Source of the DNA: Planosporangium flavigriseum
GTDB taxonomy: Bacteria; Actinomycetota; Actinomycetes; Mycobacteriales; Micromonosporaceae
DNA length: 64,000 nucleotides
Direction of reading: 5' to 3'
NCBI RefSeq assembly: GCF_011947225.1
Contig: NZ_JAATVW010000013.1
Coordinates: forward strand, 108,344 to 172,343
Shown here: positions 51,560-60,269 of the stretch, in pieces
Numbering within the stretch: position 1 is the stretch's first letter
Layout of the letters: each line of letters begins with the position of its first letter
Translations under genes and position numbers: made by a program
Notes under the pieces: generated by a model
What the model was told of the DNA's origin: nothing
What the model saw: the letters and a program-made list of their open reading frames with translations, nothing else
Database searches by the model: none

Positions 51560-54500
51560 TCAAACCGGCCGGACCGTGACCCGGACCTTCTCGCCCTCGC
51601 CGACCTCGCCCTCGAACCCGGCGTCGCCGGTGTCGGCGAAGCTCACCGAGTTCGCCAGCGTCTCCGCGGCGACGAAGTCGCGGTGCGCCTCGACGGCCGC
51701 GGCAACCTCGGCGGGCGCGTCGACGACGAGCGCGACCCGGTCGGACACGTCCAACCCGGCCTCGCGACGGGCCAACTGCACGACGCGTACGACGTCGCGG
51801 GCGAGCCCCTCGGCGGCCAGTTCGGGCGTGACGGCGGTGTCGAGCACGACCACGCCCTCGCCGCCCGGCAGCGGCGACGAGCTGTCGGCGTCGGCGGCCA
51901 CCAGCTTCAGCTCGTACTCGCCGGGCTGGAGCGTGACCCCGGCGGCGACCGGCGCGCCGTCGACCAGCGACCAGTCCCCCGCCTTGACGGCCTTGATGAC
52001 CTGCTGCACCTGGCCGCCCACGCGGGGACCGAGCGCCCGCGGCACGACGGTCAGGACCTGCTGGCAGTACGTGTCCACCTCATCGGTGAAGACGACGTCC
52101 TTGACGTTGACCTCGTCGGCGACCAGGTCGGCGAACGGGGCCAGCCGCGCGGCAGCCGGGGCCGCGACGGTCAGCTTCGGCAGCGGCAGCCGTACCCGCA
52201 GGCTCCCGGCCTTGCGCAGGGACAGCGCCGCGGAGGCGACGTTCCGCACGGCGTCCATCGACGCGACCAGCTCGTGATCGGCCGGGAACTCCTCGCTGGA
52301 CGGCCAGTCGGTCAGGTGCACCGACCGGCCACCGGTCAGGCCGGTCCAGATCTCCTCCGCGACCATCGGCGCCAGCGGCGCCACGACGCGGGAGAGCGTC
52401 TCCAGGACCGTGTACAGCGTGTCGAACGCGTCCCGGTCGCCGGTCCAGAACCGGTTGCGGGAGCGGCGCACGTACCAGTTGGTCAGCGCGTCCAGGTAGG
52501 AGCGCACCGAGTTGCAGGCCCCGGACAGGTCGAACGCGTCCAGCTGCCGGGTCACGTCGGAGACGAGCTCACCGGTCTTGGCCAGCACGTACCGGTCCAA
52601 CAGGTTGCCTGCGGCGTCTCCGACGCCGGTGGTCGACTCGGTGTCGGTCCGCCTTTTTGCTTCGTACCCTTCGGCGTTCGCGTACAGGCTGAAGAAGTAC
52701 CAGACGTTCCACAGCGGCAGCAGCACCTGCCGCACCGCGTCGCGGATGCCCGCCTCGGTCACCGACATGTCGCCGCCGCGCAGCACCGGCGATGCGATCA
52801 GGAACCACCGCATCGCGTCCGCGCCGTACTTCTCGAACGTCTCGTAGACGTCCGGGTAGTTACGCAGCGTCTTGGACATCTTGCGGCCGTCCTCGCCCAG
52901 CAGCGTGCCGTGCACGACGCAGTTGCGGAACGCCGGCCGGTCGAACAGCGCCGTCGCGAGGACGTGCAGCGTGTAGAACCAGCCTCGGGTCTGGGCGGTG
53001 TACTCGACGATGAAGTCACCCGGGTAGTGGTTCTCGAACCAGTCGCGGTTTTCGAACGGGTAGTGCACCTGGGCGAACGGCATCGAGCCCGACTCGAACC
53101 AGCAGTCGAGCACCTGCGGCACCCGGCGCATCATCGACTTGCCCGTGGGGTCGTCCGGGTTGGGCCGGGTCAGCTCGTCGATGCCGGGCCGGTGCAGGTC
53201 CGCCGGGCGTACGCCGAAGTCGCGCTCCAGCTCGTCGAGCGAGCCGTAGACGTCGACGCGCGGGTACTCCGGGTTGTCGGACTTCCACACCGGGATCGGC
53301 GAGCCCCAGAACCGGTCACGGCTGATGGACCAGTCGCGGGCGCCCGCCAGCCACTTACCGAACTGGCCGTGCTTGACGTGCTCCGGCGTCCAGTTGATCT
53401 GCTCGTTGAGCTCGACCATCCGCTCGCGGAACGCCGTCACGGCGACGAACCACGACGAGACCGCCTTGTAGACGAGCGGGGTGTCGCAGCGCCAGCAGTG
53501 CGGGTACGAGTGGGTGTAGGTGTCGTGGCGGACGACGACGCCGCGCTCCTTGAGGTCGCGCAGCACCGGCTTGTTCGCTTCGAAGACCTGCAGCCCTTCG
53601 TACGCGGGGACCATCGACGTGAAGCGGGTGTGCCCGTCGACGGTCACCACGGTGGGGATGCCGTTGGCGTTGCAGGTGTTCTGGTCGTCCTCACCGAACG
53701 CGGGCGCCATGTGGACCACACCGGTGCCGTCCTCGGTGGTGACGAAGTCACCGGGGAGGACGCGGAAGGCGTTCTCGCCGCCGTGCTCGACCAGGAAGTC
53801 GAACAGCGGCGTGTAGCGCCGGCCGACCAGCTCACTGCCCTGGACGGTGCCCACCCGGGTGGCGTCCGCCAACTCCTTGGCGTACCCGCCGACGAGGGCC
53901 GAGGCGAGGATCGCGCGCTGCCCGTCGGACTCGTAAACGGCGTACTCGACGTCGGGGTTGACCGCGACGGCGAGGTTGGACGGCAGCGTCCACGGCGTGG
54001 TGGTCCAGACCCACAGGTCCTCACCGGTCTCCAGCCGGAACTTGACGGTGACCGCCGGGTCCTGCCGGTCGCGGTACACGTCGTCCATGCGGGTCTCGGT
54101 GTTCGACAGCGGGGTCTCGCAGCGCCAGCAGTACGCCAGCACCCGGAAGCCCTCGTAGATCAGACCCTTGTCGTGCAGGGTCTTGAACGCCCACATGACG
54201 CTTTCCATGTAGTCCGGATCAAGCGTCTTGTAGTCGTTCTCAAAGTCGACCCAGCGGGCCTGGCGGGTGACGTAGCGCTCCCACTCGTTGGTGTAGCGCA
54301 GCACCGACTCGCGGCAGGCGGCGTTGAACTTGTCCACGCCGAGCGCGAGGATCTCCGCCTTGGTGGTGATGTCGAGCTGCTTCTCGGCCTCGACCTCGGC
54401 GGGCAGGCCGTGGGTGTCCCAGCCGAAGCGCCGCTCGACCCGGTGGCCGCGCATCGTCTGGTAGCGCGGCACGATGTCCTTGACGTAGCCGGTCAGCAGG

Positions 54501-54703
54501 TGGCCGTAGTGCGGCATGCCGTTGGCGAACGGCGGGCCGTCGTAGAAAACAAATTCGTTAGCACCCTGGTTTCCAGCGGGTCGATCTTCGACGGAAGCCT
54601 GAAAGGTGCGATCCGACTTCCAGTAGTCGAGCACCCGGCGCTCCACCTCGGGGAGGTCGGGGCTCGCCGGTACGCCGGCGGGGGCGTTCTTGGGGTAAGC
54701 CAT
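51560..54703 (-). CDS. ileS: Isoleucyl-tRNA synthetase
   Basis: Charges tRNA-Ile with isoleucine in the cytosol. 1047 residues from the ATG at 54703 ([17 protein letters not shown]); the frame upstream to 54784 lies within the T-box leader. The HIGH-type motif is in [20 protein letters not shown], and the KMSKS-type motif reads [14 protein letters not shown] (Thr in the last position). The editing domain is present, and the anticodon-binding domain is at [20 protein letters not shown]. Length and lack of a C-terminal zinc finger place it in the long, eukaryote-like IleS class found in actinomycetes. Expression is controlled by the T-box leader. Confidence 0.97.
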   Translation of the reverse strand: MAYPKNAPAGVPASPDLPEVERRVLDYWKSDRTFQASVEDRPAGNQGANEFVFYDGPPFANGMPHYGHLLTGYVKDIVPRYQTMRGHRVERRFGWDTHGLPAEVEAEKQLDITTKAEILALGVDKFNAACRESVLRYTNEWERYVTRQARWVDFENDYKTLDPDYMESVMWAFKTLHDKGLIYEGFRVLAYCWRCETPLSNTETRMDDVYRDRQDPAVTVKFRLETGEDLWVWTTTPWTLPSNLAVAVNPDVEYAVYESDGQRAILASALVGGYAKELADATRVGTVQGSELVGRRYTPLFDFLVEHGGENAFRVLPGDFVTTEDGTGVVHMAPAFGEDDQNTCNANGIPTVVTVDGHTRFTSMVPAYEGLQVFEANKPVLRDLKERGVVVRHDTYTHSYPHCWRCDTPLVYKAVSSWFVAVTAFRERMVELNEQINWTPEHVKHGQFGKWLAGARDWSISRDRFWGSPIPVWKSDNPEYPRVDVYGSLDELERDFGVRPADLHRPGIDELTRPNPDDPTGKSMMRRVPQVLDCWFESGSMPFAQVHYPFENRDWFENHYPGDFIVEYTAQTRGWFYTLHVLATALFDRPAFRNCVVHGTLLGEDGRKMSKTLRNYPDVYETFEKYGADAMRWFLIASPVLRGGDMSVTEAGIRDAVRQVLLPLWNVWYFFSLYANAEGYEAKRRTDTESTTGVGDAAGNLLDRYVLAKTGELVSDVTRQLDAFDLSGACNSVRSYLDALTNWYVRRSRNRFWTGDRDAFDTLYTVLETLSRVVAPLAPMVAEEIWTGLTGGRSVHLTDWPSSEEFPADHELVASMDAVRNVASAALSLRKAGSLRVRLPLPKLTVAAPAAARLAPFADLVADEVNVKDVVFTDEVDTYCQQVLTVVPRALGPRVGGQVQQVIKAVKAGDWSLVDGAPVAAGVTLQPGEYELKLVAADADSSSPLPGGEGVVVLDTAVTPELAAEGLARDVVRVVQLARREAGLDVSDRVALVVDAPAEVAAAVEAHRDFVAAETLANSVSFADTGDAGFEGEVGEGEKVRVTVRPV

Positions 54704-54925
54704 AGGGGGTACTCTCCTCGCTCCGGTATCACTTCTGCCGGTGCGAGGACGAGCCGAAGCCCGCGGTACCACCCCGCTTGACACCCATGATCGGGTGCCC
54801 GCTCGTTGATCGGCTGTAACGGGCCGCCCCGTCCGGTTCTACTCAGGCCCTGGTGGGGCCCTTTCTTCCGGAGGCTCACCGGTGATGGCCGGGTCGTCGC
54901 CTGTGGTCCTTAAGAGTACCCGACG
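54704..54925 (-). promoter_or_regulatory. ileS T-box riboswitch (translational, ultrashort stem I type)
   Basis: The minus strand contains the T-box consensus GGGTGGTACCGCGG (54761-54774), where the uncharged tRNA acceptor end pairs. A specifier ATC (Ile) is likely at 54884-54886 in GGCCATCACCGG. A short sequestrator pairs TCCTCGC (54743-54749) with GCGAGGA (54715-54721), hiding the ribosome site of ileS (GAGGAG). This gives control at translation, as in other actinomycetes. No terminator hairpin with T run lies before the start. Confidence 0.85.
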
Positions 54926-54980
54926 GTGCGGGCGCTCTTGACGCTATTTACAACACGCCGGCCGGCTTGAAGCTTCCCGC

Positions 54981-55028
54981 GATCTTGGACACGTGGCGGG
55001 CCCGTAGGTCCGCCACGTGTCCAAGATC
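54981..55028 (-). terminator. Hairpin after the phoD gene
   Basis: Perfect 19-bp arms GATCTTGGACACGTGGCGG (54981-54999) and CCGCCACGTGTCCAAGATC (55010-55028), 7 bp past the stop. Same design and related sequence as 51510-51559. Confidence 0.75.
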
Positions 55029-55034
55029 GGCGAG

Positions 55035-56567
55035 CTAGCGTGCGGCAGGCAGAGTCTTCGCCCAGAGCACGGCACCATCAAGATCACGCAGCCGTACGGT
55101 CAATTCCCTGCTGTGCCGGTCGATGTCGACCTCGCCGAAGTGCTGGAACCCCTCGGCCGGCGAGGCGTTCTGGCGCGGCGGCGCGCTGACGAACTCCGCC
55201 CGCGGCCCGAATGTCCCGTCCAGGGCGCCCGGGCCGAACGCGCCCGCGTTGGCCGGCCCGGACACGAACTCCCAGAACGGCGTGAAGTCGCCGACCGCAG
55301 CCCGGGCCGGGTCGTAGTGGTGCGCGGCACTGTAGTGCACGTCGGCCGTCACGAACACGATGTTCTCGACCCCGCGCCGGTGCACCGTCCGCAGGATCTC
55401 CGCGAACTCCAGCTCCCGCCCCTTCGGGGCGCCGTTGTCGCCCTGCGCGACCCCCTCGTACGCGCCGGGCCCGTCGCCCACGACCAGGCCGAGCGGCAGG
55501 TCGTTGGCGATGACCTTCCAGCTGGCCCGCGACTGGGTCAGCCCGCGGATGAGCCACTCGCGCTGCTCGCGACCGAGCAGGCCACGCTTCGGGTCGGCGT
55601 AGACGTTGCCGTCGTTGGGGTCCTTGTAGGTGCGCATGTCGAGGACGAACAGGTCGAGCAGCGGCCCGAACGACAGCTTCCGGTAGATCGGGCCGTCCGG
55701 TACGGGTACCCACTCGCGGTAGGCCTGCTTGGCCCGCGCGGCCAGCACGTCGACGCGCTTCTCGGTGTACCGGGGATCGTCGAGGATCTGCCCCGGGTAC
55801 CAGTTGTTGCGCACCTCGTGGTCGTCCCACTGGTTGATCTGCGGAACCTCCGCGGCGAACGCCCGCAGGTTCGCGTCCAGCAGGTTGTACGCGTAGTTGC
55901 CCCGGTACTCGTCGAGCGTCTCGGCGACCTTGCGCTTGGCCGGCGTGGTGATGTTGCGCCAGATCCGGCCGTCGGGCAGCGCGATGGTCTCCGGGATGAC
56001 GCCGTCGGCGTAGATGTTGTCGCCGCTGCACAGGTAGAAGTCCGGCTTGACGTCCCGCATCGCGCGGAAGATGCGCATGCCGCCGATCTCCGGGTTGATT
56101 CCGTAGCCCTGGCCGGCGATGTCACCGGTCCACACGAACCGGATGCCGTCGTTGCGGCCCGGCGCCGCCAGGGAGCCGATCAGCGGCTCGCTCCGCAGCC
56201 TCGCGTCGGCCTCCACCTGTACCCGGTAGAAGGTCTTCTGCCCCGGACGCAGGCCGGTCAGGCGCAGCTTGCCGGTGAAGTCGGTGTCCGGCGTGAGCAG
56301 CGGGCCGCGCAGCACGCGGGCGTGGCGGAAGTCCGGCCGCTCGCTCACCTCCACGAACATGCGCCCGACCCGGTCGGCGCGGGTCCACACGTACGCGGAG
56401 TTGCCGACGGCGTCCCCGCTCTGCACGCCGTGTGTGAGCACCGGCCGGCCGGCCGGCACAAAGGCCGCCGCGCGGCCCGACAGTAGTGCCGAGCCGGCGG
56501 CGGCTCCGAGGGTCGCCGCCGCGCCGGTGCCGAGCACCCGCCGCCGGCTCCATAGTCCAGAAGTCAC
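55035..56567 (-). CDS. phoD: PhoD-type alkaline phosphatase
   Basis: Secreted phosphodiesterase/alkaline phosphatase of about 510 residues from the GTG at 56567 (TSGLWSRRRVLGTG), with GGGAG 9 bp upstream; a GTG at 56573 is the alternative. The Tat signal is SRRRVLGTGAAATLGAAAGS. The N-terminal PhoD domain has QSGDAVGNSAYVWTRAD. Metal-binding motifs of the catalytic domain are WTGDIAG, YLCSGDNIYADG, QWDDHEVRNNW and VTADVHYS. It releases phosphate from phosphodiesters outside the cell; usually PhoP-controlled, but I saw no clear PHO box. Confidence 0.95.
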   Translation of the reverse strand: MTSGLWSRRRVLGTGAAATLGAAAGSALLSGRAAAFVPAGRPVLTHGVQSGDAVGNSAYVWTRADRVGRMFVEVSERPDFRHARVLRGPLLTPDTDFTGKLRLTGLRPGQKTFYRVQVEADARLRSEPLIGSLAAPGRNDGIRFVWTGDIAGQGYGINPEIGGMRIFRAMRDVKPDFYLCSGDNIYADGVIPETIALPDGRIWRNITTPAKRKVAETLDEYRGNYAYNLLDANLRAFAAEVPQINQWDDHEVRNNWYPGQILDDPRYTEKRVDVLAARAKQAYREWVPVPDGPIYRKLSFGPLLDLFVLDMRTYKDPNDGNVYADPKRGLLGREQREWLIRGLTQSRASWKVIANDLPLGLVVGDGPGAYEGVAQGDNGAPKGRELEFAEILRTVHRRGVENIVFVTADVHYSAAHHYDPARAAVGDFTPFWEFVSGPANAGAFGPGALDGTFGPRAEFVSAPPRQNASPAEGFQHFGEVDIDRHSRELTVRLRDLDGAVLWAKTLPAAR

Positions 56568-56669
56568 GGTCACTATCTCCCAATCGGTCAATTGCCCTCA
56601 TGGGAGGTCTATCGGTTCGATCCGATCAACAAATGTCGCCGTGATGAACAGTGGCGGTGCGGCCGCCGA

Positions 56670-57080
56670 CTAACCGAGTCCGGGGAACCAGAGCTCGATT
56701 TCCCGCTTGGCGCTCTCCGGCGAGTCGGAGGCGTGTACGAGATTTTCCCGGTTAGACAGTGAGAAGTCCCCGCGGATGGTGCCGGGGGCGGCCTTGCGCC
56801 CGTCGGTCGCGCCGGTCAGGGCCCGCACCACCTCGATCGCCTGGTCACCGGAGAGGATCATGGCGACCAACGGGCCGCTCGTCATGAACTCCTTCAACGG
56901 CGGGTAGAACGGCTTGTCGACGTGCTCGGCGTAGTGCGCGTCGGCGAGTGCGCCGTCCATTGTGCGCAGACGCATCTCCTCGATGGTCAGGCCCTTGCGC
57001 TCGAACCTGCTGATCACCTCACCGACCAACCCACGACGCACCGCGTCCGGCTTGACCAGTACGAGCGTGCGCTCGCCCAC
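56670..57080 (-). CDS. ndk: Nucleoside diphosphate kinase
   Basis: 136-residue enzyme that transfers phosphate from ATP to nucleoside diphosphates through a phosphohistidine; the active site is [15 protein letters not shown] terminus [20 protein letters not shown]. Start GTG at 57080. Its own small transcription unit near folC, as in mycobacteria. Confidence 0.98.
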   Translation of the reverse strand: MGERTLVLVKPDAVRRGLVGEVISRFERKGLTIEEMRLRTMDGALADAHYAEHVDKPFYPPLKEFMTSGPLVAMILSGDQAIEVVRALTGATDGRKAAPGTIRGDFSLSNRENLVHASDSPESAKREIELWFPGLG

Positions 57081-57247
57081 GTGCCCTCCTCCAGGCGTTA
57101 CATTCCGCTACCGACGCAGCCTATCGGGCCCGTCACCACGGCGTACGGAGGCGGGTGTACGCGGCCAGCGGCGATTGATCAGAGCGCCTAGTCTTTCCTT
57201 CGTCACTCGGCGGGCCTAACCTGGCCGTCGAGACCGTGGAGGTCAAC

Positions 57248-58570
57248 TTGGCGAGTGCCAGTCGGTGGTCACTGTCGGCGCGTCAGGGCTTCCTGGCGTG
57301 CGGACTGGTCACGGTGGGGCTGTTCCTGCTGCCGTGCGGCGCCGGGATGGGCAGTATCCCGATCGCCGCCCTCGGGGTCGCCATCGGCCTACTCGGCCCG
57401 GCCGTGATCCTGCTGTCGAGCGTCCGGGCCAACCGCCCCGACGTCTTCGGCACGGCGCACGTCAGCCAGTCCTCGCCCCCACCGGCAACCGGCGTCACCG
57501 GCCCGGCAGACCTTCAACTGGTGGTCAACGCCAAGGGCGTGCACAACGCCGTCGTCCGCGTACGCGACGCCAAAGCGCCGGTGAGCAAGTGGCCGGACGT
57601 CGGCGCGACCCTGCCCGTACTGATCCCCAACGGCAATCCACGGCGTCTCCAGGTGCTCTGGGACCAGGTGAGCGGCCATCACGACCTCGCCATGGACGAC
57701 GTGAGCTACGCGCCCTACGTGGCGGAGTACGTCGACGAGCGGTACCCGCCCGACGAGCCGATGGTCGAGCAGACCATGGTGATCGATCCCGTGACGCCCG
57801 ATCCCGTGAGGCTCGATCCGGCGACGGCCGAGACGGTGGCCGACGAGTCGCCGGAGCAGCCGGCCGCGCCCACGGACGCACCGGCTGCTGTCGGGGTCCG
57901 GCGCCGCCCCAGTCCCCGGCCACGGCGCGACACACCCCCTGCCGACCGGGTGGAAGCGGTCGTACCGGTGGGTGCCGTCGCTCCATCACCGGCCACGGGG
58001 ATCGAGCCGTCGCCACAGTTGCCGCGCCGCGTGCCCGGAGCCAGCAGGACGGAGCCCAATGGGGGCGGCATCCCCGTTTTCCCCGATCCGGTCGACGAAG
58101 CGGACGTCCTTCCCGAATCCACCAGACCCGACCAGCCCGACCCGTACGTGGCCTCATACCTGGCCGACGAGCCCGAGGAGGAGTACCAGCAGGGCGTTGG
58201 CGGGGTCCACAACGTCAGCGTCACGATGATCGTGTCGGACCTGCGGCGATCGCTGGCCTTCTACCGCGACGTACTGGGGCTCACCGAGATCGACGGTGGG
58301 AGCGGCAGCGCCATTCTCGCCTCCGGCAACGCCCGGATCCTGCTACGCCAGGTCGCCGACGCCGAGCCGGTCGACCGCCGGGTCGTCCACCTCAACCTCG
58401 AGGTCGACGACGTACACGAGGCGTACCAGCGGCTGCGCCGTCAAGGCGTCGAGTTCATGCACGAGCCCAGCGTGGTGGACCAGGGCGAACAGTTGGAGCA
58501 GTGGGCGGCGACCCTGCGCGACCCGGACGGCCACGCGATCGCCCTGACCCACTGGGAGGTTCGCTCCTAG
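57248..58570 (+). CDS. Membrane-anchored VOC (glyoxalase-like) protein
   Basis: About 440 residues. I chose the TTG at 57248 (ASASRWSLSARQGFLACG) because GGAGGT lies four bases upstream; the GTG at 57236 is the alternative. Two N-terminal helices (GFLACGLVTVGLFLLPCGAG; AALGVAIGLLGPAVILLSSV) are followed by a domain of about 90 residues and a long Pro/Ala/Glu-rich linker (about 170-310). The C-terminal VOC domain (NVSVTMIVSDLRRSLAFYRD to DPDGHAIALTHWEV) contains LGL and the Glu of LNLEVDDVHEAYQRL. The ligand is unknown; fusion to a membrane anchor is unusual for this fold. Confidence 0.8.
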   Translation: MASASRWSLSARQGFLACGLVTVGLFLLPCGAGMGSIPIAALGVAIGLLGPAVILLSSVRANRPDVFGTAHVSQSSPPPATGVTGPADLQLVVNAKGVHNAVVRVRDAKAPVSKWPDVGATLPVLIPNGNPRRLQVLWDQVSGHHDLAMDDVSYAPYVAEYVDERYPPDEPMVEQTMVIDPVTPDPVRLDPATAETVADESPEQPAAPTDAPAAVGVRRRPSPRPRRDTPPADRVEAVVPVGAVAPSPATGIEPSPQLPRRVPGASRTEPNGGGIPVFPDPVDEADVLPESTRPDQPDPYVASYLADEPEEEYQQGVGGVHNVSVTMIVSDLRRSLAFYRDVLGLTEIDGGSGSAILASGNARILLRQVADAEPVDRRVVHLNLEVDDVHEAYQRLRRQGVEFMHEPSVVDQGEQLEQWAATLRDPDGHAIALTHWEVRS

Positions 58571-58580
58571 AGCGCCACGG

Positions 58581-58940
58581 TCAGGACGGGCGGTTGGCGT
58601 ACACGGCCCGGCGCACGTTGAGCACGTACGCCCACAGCAGACCGAACACGACCCCGAGCGCGGCCAGCGACCAGTGGAGTGCGCCGCCCGCGAGCAGGCC
58701 GACCGGTACGACGAGCCCGGCCCACCACGCCCATGTGTGGCGCAACAGCCCGGCGAGCAGGACAGCGGCGACGGCCAGGACGAGCACGAGCACGATGGCC
58801 GGTCCCCGGGCCGCCCCGCCGATCTTCGCCAGCGGCGCGATCGCGAGCAGCAGGACGATCGCTTCGACGGCGAGAGTGCCGGCGCCGGCGCCGCGTACCG
58901 CCGCCGCCGGGTTGCGAAGTCCTGGCTTGGATTCGCTCAT
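58581..58940 (-). CDS. DUF4233 membrane protein
   Basis: 119 residues, four helices (TLAVEAIVLLLAIAPLAKIG; GPAIVLVLVLAVAAVLLAGL; AWWAGLVVPVGLLAGGAL; ALGVVFGLLWAYVLNV). The ATG at 58940 overlaps the folC stop (ATGA). This small gene follows folC in most actinomycetes; function unknown. Confidence 0.92.
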   Translation of the reverse strand: MSESKPGLRNPAAAVRGAGAGTLAVEAIVLLLAIAPLAKIGGAARGPAIVLVLVLAVAAVLLAGLLRHTWAWWAGLVVPVGLLAGGALHWSLAALGVVFGLLWAYVLNVRRAVYANRPS

Positions 58941-60268
58941 CGCTTCAGCAACCCGCGCGCGTCGGCAACCGTGAAGACGGATCCGGTGATGAGCACGCCT
59001 ACCCCGCTCACTTCCGCGTCCAGGTCCTCCTCGGCCAGCGTGACGGCCGCCTCGATCGCGTCGGGCAACGCCGGCTCCACCCGTACCCTGTCCTCTCCGA
59101 AGATCTCGGTGGCGATCCTGCCGAGCGCCGCCGCGGGCATCGCGCGCGGTGAGGTGTTGCGCGTGACGACGATGGAGTCGACGACCGGCTCGAGCAGTTC
59201 GAGGATCCCGTGCGCGTCCTTGTCGGCCAGCGTGCCGACCACGGCGACCAGTCGCCGGAAGTGGAACTCGTCCTCCAGCGCGGTGACCGTGGCGGCCATC
59301 CCGTGCGGGTTGTGGGCGGCGTCGAGCAGGATCGTCGGCGACGTGCGTACCCGTTCCAACCGGCCCGGTGAGGTGGCGGCGGCGAACCCGGCGCGCACCG
59401 TCTCCGGGTCGAGGGCCTTGTCGGCCCCGGCGCCGAGGAACGCCTCCACCGCGGCGAGCGCCACCGCGGCGTTCTGCGCCTGGTGTGCCCCGTGCAGCGG
59501 CAGGTAGACCTCGTCGTACACCCCGGACAGCCCCTGCAGGGTGAGCAACTGCCCACCGACCGCGAGTTCGCGCCCGATCACCCCGAACTCGCTGCCCTCC
59601 CTGGCGACCGTGGCGTCGACCTGGGCGCAGTGCTCCAGGATCGGCCGGATCGCCTCCTCCGACTGGTTGGCGGTGATCAGCGTCGCGCCCTTGTGCACGA
59701 TGCCGACCTTCGCCAGGGCGATGTCCTCGATGGTGTCCCCGAGCCACTCCTGATGGTCCAGGCCGATCGGCGTGATCACGCAGACGCCGGCCTGGATGAC
59801 GTTGGTCGAGTCGTCCACGCCACCCAGTCCCACCTCGATGACGGCCACGTCGACCGGCGCGTCCGCGAACGCGGCGTACGCCATGGCGGTGGTCATGTCG
59901 AAGTAGGTCAGGCTCTCCCCCGCGCGCTCGTCGAGGAGCTTCGCGACCGGCGCCACCTCGTCGTACACGTTGACGAAGCGCTCCTCGTCGATCGGCTCGG
60001 CCTCGATCGAGATCCGTTCGCGCACCGTCCTCAGGTGCGGGCTGGTGTAGCGCCCGGTACGCAGACCGTGCGCGCGCAGCAGGGAGTCGATCATCCGCGC
60101 CGTCGACGTCTTGCCGTTGGTGCCGGTGATGTGGATCGACGGGTACGCCCGCTGCGGATCGCCGAGCATCTCGAGCAGGCCCTCGATCCGCCCCAGGTCG
60201 AAGACCATGCGGGTGTATCCGCGAGCCTCCAGCTCACGTTCAGCTTCAGCGAACCGTTCCGAACTCAC
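58937..60268 (-). CDS. folC: Folylpolyglutamate/dihydrofolate synthase
   Basis: Adds glutamate to folates, and in many bacteria also makes dihydrofolate. 443 residues: P-loop ITGTNGKTSTARMIDSLLRA, then DVAVIEVGLGGVDDSTNVI, substrate region ITPIGLDHQEWLGDTIEDIA, and C-terminal LLDAAHNPHGMAATVTALED. GTG start at 60268, one base after the valS stop, so it is coupled to valS. Confidence 0.96.
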   Translation of the reverse strand: MSSERFAEAERELEARGYTRMVFDLGRIEGLLEMLGDPQRAYPSIHITGTNGKTSTARMIDSLLRAHGLRTGRYTSPHLRTVRERISIEAEPIDEERFVNVYDEVAPVAKLLDERAGESLTYFDMTTAMAYAAFADAPVDVAVIEVGLGGVDDSTNVIQAGVCVITPIGLDHQEWLGDTIEDIALAKVGIVHKGATLITANQSEEAIRPILEHCAQVDATVAREGSEFGVIGRELAVGGQLLTLQGLSGVYDEVYLPLHGAHQAQNAAVALAAVEAFLGAGADKALDPETVRAGFAAATSPGRLERVRTSPTILLDAAHNPHGMAATVTALEDEFHFRRLVAVVGTLADKDAHGILELLEPVVDSIVVTRNTSPRAMPAAALGRIATEIFGEDRVRVEPALPDAIEAAVTLAEEDLDAEVSGVGVLITGSVFTVADARGLLKR

Positions 60269-60269
60269 G

